A stretch of DNA of 40,255 nucleotides from Prevotella sp. (GTDB taxonomy: Bacteria; Bacteroidota; Bacteroidia; Bacteroidales; Bacteroidaceae), in contig JAILMS010000061.1 in the NCBI GenBank assembly GCA_024692385.1, positions 1 to 40,255 of the forward strand, in the 5' to 3' direction. This document shows, piece after piece, positions 1 to 7,382 of this stretch. The notes under the pieces were generated by a model. It had not been told where the DNA came from. It worked only from the letters and a program-made list of their open reading frames with translations, and searched no databases. Each line of letters begins with the position of its first letter. The first letter of the stretch is position 1. Made by a program: the position numbers and the translations under genes.

Positions 1-33
1 TTTCATGCTTTTTGGAGGTAAAAGTTTCGAATG

Positions 34-64
34 CAAAGATGGTGAAAAGATAACAGACGACCAA
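34..64 (-). promoter_or_regulatory. possible promoter for a gene left of the window
   Basis: Read on the minus strand, CATCTTTG (41 to 34) is one base from the Bacteroidetes -7 consensus TAnnTTTG. A TTG at 64-62 sits 20 bp upstream of it. An ATG followed by AAA occupies positions 6-1, so a minus-strand gene could begin at the window edge. This rests on short motifs only. Confidence 0.25.
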
Positions 65-73
65 GAGAAATAG

Positions 74-116
74 TTCACAATGAGTTAACATCTTAAATTT
101 GTGAACTCATTGTGAA
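74..116. repeat. 13-bp perfect inverted repeat downstream of the TPR regulator
   Basis: TTCACAATGAGTT (74-86) is perfectly mirrored by AACTCATTGTGAA (104-116), with a 17-nt AT-rich loop. It lies just past the stop of the minus-strand TPR gene. No T-run follows on the minus strand, so it is not a textbook intrinsic terminator. It could be an operator for the gene to the left or a transcript-end hairpin. Confidence 0.6.
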
Positions 117-140
117 TTATTTGGTACATATGACAAAACC

Positions 141-1880
141 CTAGAAATTCTTAATAAACTCGTCTAGCAGTTCGGAGGAACCTTTCTGGTGGGTTATCTT
201 TTCATATAAACGTCGACGAAGCATACTGATGGCTGTTTTAGTCTTAAATAAAAGAATAGATATTGCGGTTGGAGTTACGCCAACTTTGATTAAACAACAG
301 ACTCTAAGTTCCGTTTCTGATAGTCCGGCAAGACCAAGAAGACGACCTCTGAAATGGTCATAGATGATATCAAGATATTGGGCTAACTGGTTCCATTCTG
401 TTTCTGACAAATGAACGTTTTTCTCATTGTCACAACTAATAAGACGAGAGTATAATTCCGACTTTAAAAACTCTTTATAGACCAATTCCTTGCGTTGCTG
501 GCGAACTTCAATACTTTGGTTTTCTTTTACTAACAGTTCTGCGTCTAGTTTGATTCTATCTGCAGCATTTATGTTATTTCGCTCATACGCTTCTGATAAT
601 TGCTGTTTAAGCAGAGTAATCTTTAAATTGTTCTCTTTTATTTGGTCAGAACTTCGTTTGCGTTTGCCCTCCTCTTCTTTTCGCAGAAGGCGTTCTTGGA
701 TAATTTCCAAATCCTTCTTTTGTTGATAGGCTCTCCATGCATATACACTGATAAGAGCTGCTAAGACAGCAATGATTATGACGACTATCAAAAGAGTTTG
801 CGAGATGCGGTTTCGCAATGCTATATCATCTCGCTCTCTTTTGAAAAGGTTAACATTGTATTGGGCATTGATTCTTCTTGTTTCCTCAATACGTGACTGA
901 GCTCTAAGAGAGTCTGATATGGTAGGAAGAACCTTATAGTAAGATAGCGCTTTTGAGATATTCCCTCGCTTTTCTTCCAGCTGAGCCAAATATCGGATAG
1001 ATTCTTCATATGCTGGAAGACCTAATCGAGTATGAATCTTCTCGAAATAGTAGATTGCAGAGTCCGTATGATTTTGTCCCAAATGCCAAAAAGCCCATTC
1101 GTAATCATAAAGAGAATCCCTTGGCATGATAGCCTTTGCTTTGTCGTATTCCCCTATCTGTGTGTAAATGTCACAGATTGCTCTAATAGCGTGTGGCACA
1201 ATGTTTTCTGGGCGGATGGTATTGTTACCCAATTCTATTGCCTTTTGATAATATGGAATAATACTGTCAACCTTGTCATATATAGTGAAGACAATCCCCA
1301 TACGACATGCCCCTAATGCCATGCGCAAAGTGTCGCGATGGTTGACTGCGATATTGTAATAGTTTCGATAGTAATTTGTACACTCATCAAACATTCTTTG
1401 AGCAAAATAGACATCACCGATTTCATTATAGATCCATCCTAACACATAGTCGTTTTTACATTCTCTTGCAATCTTTTCGCTTTTTAGAAATACATCAAGA
1501 GCAGAGGGGAAGTCACCATTAACCCTATAGATTTCTCCCAAGAAACAAAGCGATTTTGCGTATTCAGTGGGAGTGGAACTTTGGTTATAATAGCGAGTCA
1601 GACTGTCAACCAGAGCGAAATTACTATCAGTAAGTTCCTCGTCAACAAACAGAAGTCCTATTCGTAGTAATTGTCGATACATCTGTGCCGACTTCTTGTT
1701 ACTTGGATTCTTATCGTAAATTGATAGTAAACTGTCGGCTTGATAGTAGTTGCCATGGAGCAATAGGCTGTCGGCCTGTACGAGTTGTATGGGGTGGTTG
1801 TTGTGGCACGAATAAAACGAAATGATAAAGAATGCGAATGCAAGTAGTGATATATGGTGAATAGACTTTAGTCTTGTCAT
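141..1880 (-). CDS. membrane-spanning TPR regulator with C-terminal LuxR-like HTH
   Basis: Probable one-component transcriptional regulator of the Bacteroidetes type. It has an extracytoplasmic TPR solenoid, one membrane span, a cytosolic coiled coil and a DNA-binding end. The chosen start (MTRLKSIHH, 579 aa) opens a lipoprotein-like signal ending in FYSC. The frame stays open upstream to 2030, but those extra residues would put a long hydrophilic stretch before the signal. TPR-like helical pairs fill roughly residues 35-340. A hydrophobic span (TLLIVVIIIAVLAALISVYAW) lies near 360-382. A charged coiled coil follows (QQKKDLEIIQERLLRKEEE). The last 60 residues resemble a LuxR/GerE HTH (SETELRVCCLIKVGV, then KTAISMLRRRLYEKI). 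The ligand and target are unknown; such genes often sit beside the surface functions they control, and the left neighbour is outside the window. Confidence 0.75.
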   Translation of the reverse strand: MTRLKSIHHISLLAFAFFIISFYSCHNNHPIQLVQADSLLLHGNYYQADSLLSIYDKNPSNKKSAQMYRQLLRIGLLFVDEELTDSNFALVDSLTRYYNQSSTPTEYAKSLCFLGEIYRVNGDFPSALDVFLKSEKIARECKNDYVLGWIYNEIGDVYFAQRMFDECTNYYRNYYNIAVNHRDTLRMALGACRMGIVFTIYDKVDSIIPYYQKAIELGNNTIRPENIVPHAIRAICDIYTQIGEYDKAKAIMPRDSLYDYEWAFWHLGQNHTDSAIYYFEKIHTRLGLPAYEESIRYLAQLEEKRGNISKALSYYKVLPTISDSLRAQSRIEETRRINAQYNVNLFKRERDDIALRNRISQTLLIVVIIIAVLAALISVYAWRAYQQKKDLEIIQERLLRKEEEGKRKRSSDQIKENNLKITLLKQQLSEAYERNNINAADRIKLDAELLVKENQSIEVRQQRKELVYKEFLKSELYSRLISCDNEKNVHLSETEWNQLAQYLDIIYDHFRGRLLGLAGLSETELRVCCLIKVGVTPTAISILLFKTKTAISMLRRRLYEKITHQKGSSELLDEFIKNF

Positions 1881-2060
1881 AAATGTGCAATCATAGAGAC
1901 AAGTTTTTGATTGAATGACGTGGTATATGCCTGTTGAGCTTTGTTTCATTTTGATTCTTGACATTACTTGTTTCCTTTTTGCAAATAACGAGCTTGTATT
2001 ATTGATTATTGTCGCATAATTGCAATTCAATCAAAAACCTTTGATAGTGTGATTTGCTCT

Positions 2061-3128
2061 TCATTCTGTCCTCGAATTCAACGCGAGAACGTGCCAGCTG
2101 CCGTCATCGCGGCGGTCCACATAGCCTTTCTTGCGGAATCCTTCTATTTGTTTCTGAACGGCTGAGCGGTTTACCGACAGTTGTTCTGCCATCTCTGAGA
2201 AGGTAATAAAAGGCTTATTGCGCAGAAGCGCAAGCAGACGGCCGCTATTCTCGCTACGGAAATTGATGCGCTGACCATCGTACCACCAGGTGTCCTTATC
2301 GGCATTACGAACAATATCTATTTCGCATTGCATCTCTTCACATACCGTATGGCGGAAGAATGCAAGGAAAGAGGTGATCTTGCCTATCTGGGCATGAGCT
2401 CCATTGGAAGGAACCTTGCCGATTTTCTGATCAGAACGGTGCAGCGCCTCCAGATATTCAGCCTTTTTGCGGTTGCGAATAACTATCATGGGCCATCCGT
2501 GACGGGCCATAATATAGTTCACTATCAGTCGTGCAATGCGTCCATTGCCGTCCTCGAAAGGATGGATGCGTATGTAGCGGTAATGAAACAGGGCGGCGAG
2601 CTCCACAGGCGATAACTTGCCCTCTTGTTCTGCGGCATTGTACCAATCTACAAGGTCGCCCATCAAAGAAGGAGTTTCTTCGGGAGATGCATACTCAAAA
2701 CGGTCACCGTAACGGGTGATGACGCTGTTGGAGCGTGTTTTGTACTGTCCGGCATGAACGGTATAACTCGTCTGGCCACCTCCCGGCAGTTCACGATAGA
2801 CGATATATTCTTCGCGCAGGAGGACCCGATGCAACTGACGGATGAAGTTCTGGGTTAGCGGCATACTGCGGTCGCGAACAGCCTCCATCACCATTTCCAC
2901 ACCCACCTGACTGGCCTTCATGTCAACGAAATCCTTCAGGTCACCCTCGCCGCTCACCTTGCCGAAAAGCAGCAAAAGCTCGGTCTGTCCGTAGGTTAGC
3001 GTATTGCCTTCGATGTGGTTGCTGTTGAAGTTGTATTCGGTTGTGAATTTCTTGCGCAGCAGTTGAGTTTGCTTTTCCGACAGCGGGAAAAGAGACTTCC
3101 ATTCGTTGTATAATTCTTCTAGTTTCAT
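2061..3128 (-). CDS. Fic family protein (class II, autoinhibited AMPylator) with C-terminal winged HTH
   Basis: Fic enzymes transfer AMP or related groups from nucleotides to protein hydroxyls. The complete core motif HPFEDGNGR is at residues 189-197, with the catalytic His and Glu/Asp-GNGR anion site intact, so activity is expected. The inhibitory motif [S/T]xxxE[G/N] is at the N-terminus as S36-NHI-E40-G41, which defines class II self-inhibited Fic proteins. Residues from about 285 to 345 (SEMAEQLSVNRSAVQKQIEGF) form a winged HTH, suggesting it binds DNA and may control itself. The promoter region carries four copies of a TACCACC motif that could be its operators. No antitoxin-like partner is adjacent, so it looks like a solitary chromosomal Fic rather than a FicT/FicA pair. 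Substrate unknown. Confidence 0.9.
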   Translation of the reverse strand: MKLEELYNEWKSLFPLSEKQTQLLRKKFTTEYNFNSNHIEGNTLTYGQTELLLLFGKVSGEGDLKDFVDMKASQVGVEMVMEAVRDRSMPLTQNFIRQLHRVLLREEYIVYRELPGGGQTSYTVHAGQYKTRSNSVITRYGDRFEYASPEETPSLMGDLVDWYNAAEQEGKLSPVELAALFHYRYIRIHPFEDGNGRIARLIVNYIMARHGWPMIVIRNRKKAEYLEALHRSDQKIGKVPSNGAHAQIGKITSFLAFFRHTVCEEMQCEIDIVRNADKDTWWYDGQRINFRSENSGRLLALLRNKPFITFSEMAEQLSVNRSAVQKQIEGFRKKGYVDRRDDGSWHVLALNSRTE

Positions 3129-3133
3129 AAGTG

Positions 3134-3230
3134 TACTACCTTATTATAGGGGTTATATACCACCTTATTAATGCTATTTTAATACTTTTATCATGCTTAC
3201 CACCATTTTTAGTGGGGTGTATACCACCTT
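3134..3230. promoter_or_regulatory. four iterated TACCACCTT motifs upstream of fic
   Basis: Copies start at 3134 (TACTACCTTATTA), 3158 (TACCACCTTATTA), 3198 (TACCACCATTTTT) and 3222 (TACCACCTTTTGG). The offsets are 24, 40 and 24 bp, so they form two pairs with identical spacing, beginning 6 bp upstream of the fic start codon. All copies point the same way. They look like operator sites. The winged-HTH end of Fic is the obvious candidate reader, which is inference. Confidence 0.6.
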
Positions 3231-3306
3231 TTGGCTTCACGTTGCAAATTTAAGTACTTTTTCTGAGACTTGCAAATTTTGGGTTAGAAAAAAGAGTTTA
3301 TGCGGG

Positions 3307-3391
3307 AAAACTATTAACCTATTAACATGACATGCCTCTAATGCCGATGTAAAGGGTTTGAGGCGTGTCATGTTAATAGGTTAATAGTTTT
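3307..3391. repeat. 32-bp near-perfect inverted repeat in the fic/GH127 divergent region
   Basis: The left arm (3307-3338) and right arm (3360-3391) match at 31 of 32 positions around a 21-nt loop. The arms contain CTATTAACCTATTAACATGA and its complement. It lies between divergently transcribed genes, so it is not a shared terminator. It could be a miniature mobile or extragenic palindromic element, or a long hairpin. The rest of the fic-GH127 gap holds only the iterons and the GH127 promoter. Confidence 0.75.
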
Positions 3392-3462
3392 TATGTTTTT
3401 TGTCTTGAGTGCAAAGGTACGGAAAAATGGATAGTGAAGAATGAAGAAAAAATGATTTTTAT

Positions 3463-3493
3463 TTTGTATTTTAGACACTTATTCGTATCTTTG
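3463..3493 (+). promoter_or_regulatory. Bacteroidetes-type promoter of the GH127 gene
   Basis: TTTG (3463-3466), a 19-bp spacer, then TATCTTTG (3486-3493) match the Bacteroides sigma-ABfr consensus exactly. The predicted transcript start is near 3498, which rules out the longer frame beginning at 3434 and supports translation from 3521. Confidence 0.8.
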
Positions 3494-3520
3494 CACCCAA
3501 GAACTAACAGGAACAATTCT

Positions 3521-5827
3521 ATGAGACAACTATTCCTTATCGGCTTGACAGCCATCGCTTTGACTACAAGTACAGCTCAGACAAAGCGCATCGAGACATT
3601 CCCCATCAGTAGTGTCAGACTGGCCAACAGCCAGTTCCAGAAAAATCAGCAGGCAGACATCCACTACCTTTTGGCACTGGATGCCGACCGACTGTTGGCA
3701 CCTTATCTGAAAGGGGCCGGTCTGACGCCTAAGGCTGAGAACTATACCAACTGGGAGAATACCGGTCTGGACGGCCACATTGGTGGTCACTACGTATCGG
3801 CACTGAGCTATATGGTAGCTGCCACCGACAATGAAGAGATTAGTCAGCGCCTCGACTATGTGCTCAGCGAGCTGAAGCGCTGTCAGGATGCCCGCTGGGA
3901 CGGCTATCTGGGTGGTGTGCCTAACCCTAACGAGATCTGGGGGCAGATTGCTAAGGGCGACATCCGTGCCAACTCCTTCGGACTGAACAACCGCTGGGTA
4001 CCTCTTTATAATATTCACAAGATTTATGCCGGACTGCGCGACGCCTATCTTATTGCTGGTCGCCAGCAGGCTAAGGAGATGCTCATTAAGTTGACAAACT
4101 GGATGATTAACGAGGTAAGCCAGCTGAGCGATGAGCAGATTCAGCAGATGCTGATTAGCGAGCACGGCGGTCTGAACGAGACCTTTGCTGATGTTGCAGA
4201 GCTGACAGGCGATAAGAAATACCTGAAGCTGGCCCATCAGTTCAGCGACCAGCGTATCCTGCAGCCCCTGATGAAGGGCGAGGATAAACTGACGGGTATG
4301 CATGCCAATACGCAGATACCAAAGATTATCGGCTATAAGCGCATTGCCGACCTGGAGGGACGCAGCGACTGGGATCAGGCTGTGAAGTTCTTCTGGGATG
4401 TAGTAGTTAATCATCGCAGCGTCAGCATCGGTGGCAACTCGGAGCGCGAGCACTTCAACCCTACCGACAACTTCACTAGTCTGCTGGCATCAGAACAGGG
4501 TCCTGAGAGCTGTAATACCTATAATATGTTGCGACTGAGCAAGCTGCTCTATCAGACCACTGCCGACAAGAACTATATCGACTACTATGAGCGTGCCCTC
4601 TACAACCATATCCTCTCTACGATGAATCCCGTACAGGGCGGCTTCGTCTATTTCACGCCGATGCGTGCTGGCCACTACCGCGTCTATTCACAGCCTCAGA
4701 CCTCTATGTGGTGCTGCGTGGGTACGGGTATTGAGAATCCAGGCCGCTATGGTGAGATGATTTATGCCCATGAGGGCTCTGACCTCATCGTCAACCTCTT
4801 CATCCCCTCTACCCTGATGTGGGACGGTATGACCATCAAGCAGGAGAACAAGTTCCCTCAGGAGGGCGCCACAACCCTGACCCTGGAGCTGAAGAAGGCC
4901 CGCTCGTTTGCGGTAAAGATTCGTAAGCCGGCATGGGCCAGCACCGTACAGTTGGAAGTCAATGGTTCTCCCGTAGACTATCGTATCCGTGAGGGCTACC
5001 TCATCGTTGATCGTCGCTGGCAGGATGGTGACAAGTTGCGTGTAGAGATGCCTATGCACCTGACAGCAATGACCACACCTGATGGCAAGCCACAATACTC
5101 ATTCCTCTATGGCCCGCTGGTATTGGCTGCCAAGACGGGTACAGACCGACAGGACGGCCTCTTTGCTGACGACAGCCGTGGCGGACATATCGCTAACGGT
5201 CCGAAGATACCACAGGCTCAGATGCCAGCTATGATAGGTACTGCCGCTGATGTACTGTCGCATGTTACTCCCGTTGAAGGAAAGCCTCTGACCTTCAAAC
5301 TGACTGGTCTGACAACTCCCGCTTATGAGGGCATCCAACTGGTACCCTTCTATCAGCTCTATGAGTGTCGCTATCAGATATACTTCCCCCTCTATTCCCA
5401 GTTGGAATGGGCCGCTAAGAAAGCTGAGCTGGCAGCAGCCGAGAGGGCTAATATGGAGATGGAGGCCAAGACTGTTGACAAGGTATTCTGTGGTGAGCAG
5501 CAGTCGGAGAGCGACCACTTCTTCAAGAGCGAAGGTGCTTGGAATGGTTATGATGAAGGTATGCACTGGCGTACTGCTCGCGGCAACTTCTCTTACCAAC
5601 TGAAGGCACAGGATGCTAAAACACTTAGGCTGAAAGGTTTTGCAGCCTTCGAGCGCGTCATCGTCAGCATCGATGGTCAGCAGATTGATACCGTTCGCCT
5701 CGACGGACAGGGCATTGCCACCATCAGCCTGCCTGCCACCTTGCAGAAGGAGAGCATCACGCTCACCCTCGCCGCTGAGCCTGGCAAGCAGACACCTCGC
5801 ATCCACGAAATCCGTCTTTGCAAGTAA
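3521..5827 (+). CDS. secreted GH127 beta-L-arabinofuranosidase with C-terminal DUF6805 domain
   Basis: Likely releases terminal beta-L-arabinofuranose from plant glycans such as pectin side chains or extensins. From the promoter-supported start it is 768 aa with a signal peptide (MRQLFLIGLTAIALTTSTAQ), so it acts in the periplasm or outside. GH127 enzymes use a zinc-bound cysteine nucleophile. The zinc/nucleophile set is visible: E329 and C331 in PESCNTY, and C398-C399 in MWCCVGTG, matching Glu338/Cys340/Cys417/Cys418 of the Bifidobacterium enzyme HypBA1. E310 in SEREHF is a candidate acid/base. Roughly the last 125 residues form a beta-rich domain like DUF6805, often fused to GH127. It has its own promoter and terminator, and no SusC/SusD pair or other CAZyme is nearby, so it is not in a typical PUL. 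Related GH families (GH146) share the fold, so linkage specificity is uncertain. Confidence 0.88.
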   Translation: MRQLFLIGLTAIALTTSTAQTKRIETFPISSVRLANSQFQKNQQADIHYLLALDADRLLAPYLKGAGLTPKAENYTNWENTGLDGHIGGHYVSALSYMVAATDNEEISQRLDYVLSELKRCQDARWDGYLGGVPNPNEIWGQIAKGDIRANSFGLNNRWVPLYNIHKIYAGLRDAYLIAGRQQAKEMLIKLTNWMINEVSQLSDEQIQQMLISEHGGLNETFADVAELTGDKKYLKLAHQFSDQRILQPLMKGEDKLTGMHANTQIPKIIGYKRIADLEGRSDWDQAVKFFWDVVVNHRSVSIGGNSEREHFNPTDNFTSLLASEQGPESCNTYNMLRLSKLLYQTTADKNYIDYYERALYNHILSTMNPVQGGFVYFTPMRAGHYRVYSQPQTSMWCCVGTGIENPGRYGEMIYAHEGSDLIVNLFIPSTLMWDGMTIKQENKFPQEGATTLTLELKKARSFAVKIRKPAWASTVQLEVNGSPVDYRIREGYLIVDRRWQDGDKLRVEMPMHLTAMTTPDGKPQYSFLYGPLVLAAKTGTDRQDGLFADDSRGGHIANGPKIPQAQMPAMIGTAADVLSHVTPVEGKPLTFKLTGLTTPAYEGIQLVPFYQLYECRYQIYFPLYSQLEWAAKKAELAAAERANMEMEAKTVDKVFCGEQQSESDHFFKSEGAWNGYDEGMHWRTARGNFSYQLKAQDAKTLRLKGFAAFERVIVSIDGQQIDTVRLDGQGIATISLPATLQKESITLTLAAEPGKQTPRIHEIRLCK

Positions 5828-5849
5828 TTATCTTGAAAATACCCTTCAC

Positions 5850-5903
5850 GTTCACGTCTAACGTTCACTCTCATAGAGCGTTAGGCGTGAACCTTGTTTT
5901 TGT
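5850..5903 (+). terminator. intrinsic terminator after the GH127 gene
   Basis: A 17-bp stem (5850-5866 with 5876-5892, two G-U wobbles) and a 9-nt loop are followed by CTTGTTTTTG. It sits 22 bp past the GH127 stop. Confidence 0.8.
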
Positions 5904-6006
5904 TAGTTCCGATTTTCTTACACTATATCAAAAATAATGTTAATTTCAGCCTGTTTTTAGCCTTCTCAAAAGCTACTGGAACTGACTTGTTTCTGCGCTC
6001 AACATT

Positions 6007-6039
6007 GTTGCAACCATCTTATATATAGCGAGTTGCAAC
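6007..6039. repeat. paired GTTGCAAC palindromes
   Basis: The 8-bp palindrome GTTGCAAC occurs at 6007-6014 and 6032-6039, 25 bp apart, and a TTGCAAC recurs at 6285-6291. They share the 600-bp spacer between the GH127 and GLUG genes with two other arrays. The function is unknown; the motif is short and could be chance. Confidence 0.35.
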
Positions 6040-6097
6040 ACACCTACAGTTGTCTACCAAGACACTTCTTCTCACCTCCCAATCCACCTTTTCTCAC

Positions 6098-6165
6098 TTC
6101 TTGCGACGGCCGTCGAAAATACTTTTGATGGCCGTCGCAGATATCTACCACGGCCGTCGCAAGAA
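6098..6165. repeat. three GGCCGTCG palindromes at exact 22-bp period
   Basis: GGCCGTCG occurs at 6108, 6130 and 6152, exactly 22 bp apart, in otherwise AT-rich DNA. The first copy is the full palindrome CGACGGCCGTCG (6104-6115). The outer copies also form a 15-bp perfect inverted repeat (6098-6112 with 6151-6165) enclosing the middle copy. Two helical turns between sites would suit a protein binding one face of DNA. Nearby genes give no hint of the reader. Confidence 0.65.
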
Positions 6166-6195
6166 AAAAGAACAGCTAAGCCAGTGATGGGATAG

Positions 6196-6248
6196 GCTGA
6201 TACGGAAGCAAGACAAGCTAATACAGACACGGCTTAGGCTTATACAGA
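6196..6248. repeat. three GCTNATACRGA motifs at exact 21-bp period
   Basis: GCTGATACGGA (6196), GCTAATACAGA (6217) and GCTTATACAGA (6238) are exactly 21 bp apart. The last copy ends one base before a perfect -7 sequence (TATCTTTG at 6250-6257). Related motifs in the same 21-bp register recur near 30.1 kb. They may be regulator sites or a fragment of a dispersed repeat family. Confidence 0.65.
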
Positions 6249-6249
6249 G

Positions 6250-6257
6250 TATCTTTG
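6250..6257 (+). promoter_or_regulatory. possible upstream -7 element abutting the 21-bp array
   Basis: TATCTTTG is a perfect -7 match, but no TTTG lies 19-21 bp upstream. The position is instead covered by the 21-bp array. It could be an activator-dependent promoter for the GLUG gene. Confidence 0.35.
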
Positions 6258-6328
6258 GTTTCATTGTCTACACAATCTTCCCTTTTGCAACATATTTTTA
6301 GATAAAATCAGAGAAATTGCCGATTTTT

Positions 6329-6360
6329 CTTGTTGTTTTCACAAAAATTGTTTATTTTTG
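6329..6360 (+). promoter_or_regulatory. promoter of the GLUG gene
   Basis: CTTG (6329-6332), a 20-bp spacer, then TATTTTTG (6353-6360) fit the Bacteroidetes consensus. The leader to the ATG at 6430 would be about 65 nt. Confidence 0.6.
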
Positions 6361-6429
6361 CCGACTATAAGGTGCATACTAGCAAATTGCTAACCAATAA
6401 GAATACTAAAACTAAAAATAACAGGAAAA

Positions 6430-7332
6430 ATGATGAACGAGAATCAATTACATCGGGCGTGTAATCTATCGTCTCGCCAAATAATCTATTTGGCGCTGGT
6501 GTTTTTGCTGGCGTTATTGGCATTGTTGCCCTCAAAGGCAGTGGCTGCTAACAACAATGACGAGACTGTAGTTATCGACGGAATTAGTTATTATGTGCTA
6601 CGTGATGCTGAAGACTAGCAACGTCTTAACCAGTTAGTAGTAGAAGGCGAAGGAAAGTCGGATATTAATGCCATCATGGATGCCGACTTTACAGTGAACA
6701 CTATGATCGGTTCACAAACGTATCCTTACAGAGGTATTTTCGACGGTAATGGCCACACGCTAAACGTAAATATCAGCAGCGGAGATGGTGCTGCTCCTTT
6801 CAGAAATGCGCAGAACTATATCATCCAAAATCTACGTATAACTGGTAGCGTTAATGGAGCTAGATATGCTTCAGGTTTAGTCGGTTATATCTATGGTTCA
6901 AATAACACCATAACAAATTGCCGAGTATCAGCTAAGGTCACAACCACGGGCGATAGAGTCGCAGGATTTGTTGGTTATAACTATGGAATTCCACATAACA
7001 TCAGAAACAGTCTGTTTGATGGTAAACTCGTTGCATCGGGAGCCAACTGCCGAGGTGCAGCATTTATTGGTTATACATCCTACAGTGTTACCAATATCAG
7101 TAATTGTTTAGAGAACGGTACCTATGAAAACTTTTCAGACCTCTCCGATATAGGTTTCTATCGAGACTCCAGCAATCCTCATGGAATCATCATCCCAGGA
7201 AAATGGCAGTGGCCTACGGAGAAGACCTGCATCAAGAATGCATATAAAGACTTCATCACATGGGCAAGTGACCGCACGAAATCAAGAAACTGGTACACAA
7301 GGCCTGAAGCGGATAAGGTCGTTAAACGATAA
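6430..7332 (+). pseudogene. secreted GLUG-repeat protein interrupted by an in-frame amber codon
   Basis: The frame opens with MMNENQLH and a hydrophobic signal region ending near SKAVAA. It then hits TAG at 6616-6618 after 62 codons, and continues in the same frame for 238 codons to 7332. The downstream part carries GLUG-type beta-helix repeats (ASGLVGYIYGSNNTITNC, then VAGFVGYNYG). A single C-to-T change from CAG would explain the stop. The downstream frame has no signal of its own; its first Met is at 6676. The promoter and terminator are intact, so inactivation looks recent. Amber readthrough or a sequencing error are alternatives. The length is short for GLUG surface proteins, so a C-terminal portion may also be missing. 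Confidence 0.7.
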
Positions 7333-7333
7333 G

Positions 7334-7363
7334 AAAAAAGGAGTACTTGAGTACTCCTTTTTT
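7334..7363. terminator. bidirectional intrinsic terminator
   Basis: AAAAAAGGAGTACT (7334-7347) pairs perfectly with AGTACTCCTTTTTT (7350-7363). It lies between the converging GLUG gene and the fructuronate reductase gene. The A-run and T-run let it act on both strands. Confidence 0.85.
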
Positions 7364-7382
7364 ATGTGTGTGAATATTTCGT

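Noticed and set aside
2061..3128. Fic as the toxin of a toxin-antitoxin pair
   Set aside because: No small antitoxin gene is adjacent, and the inhibitory motif is within the protein itself (class II).
3530..4453. A 307-codon open frame on the minus strand opposite the GH127 gene
   Set aside because: It is the antisense shadow of a clear GH127 gene; no domain pattern, promoter or plausible start context.
5099..5806. A 235-codon minus-strand frame inside the GH127 gene
   Set aside because: Shadow frame; the plus-strand protein is continuous and motif-complete across it.
6616..6618. The amber codon as a pyrrolysine or programmed recoding site
   Set aside because: No pyl genes or recoding signals are visible, and the group is not known for amber recoding; simple mutation is more likely.
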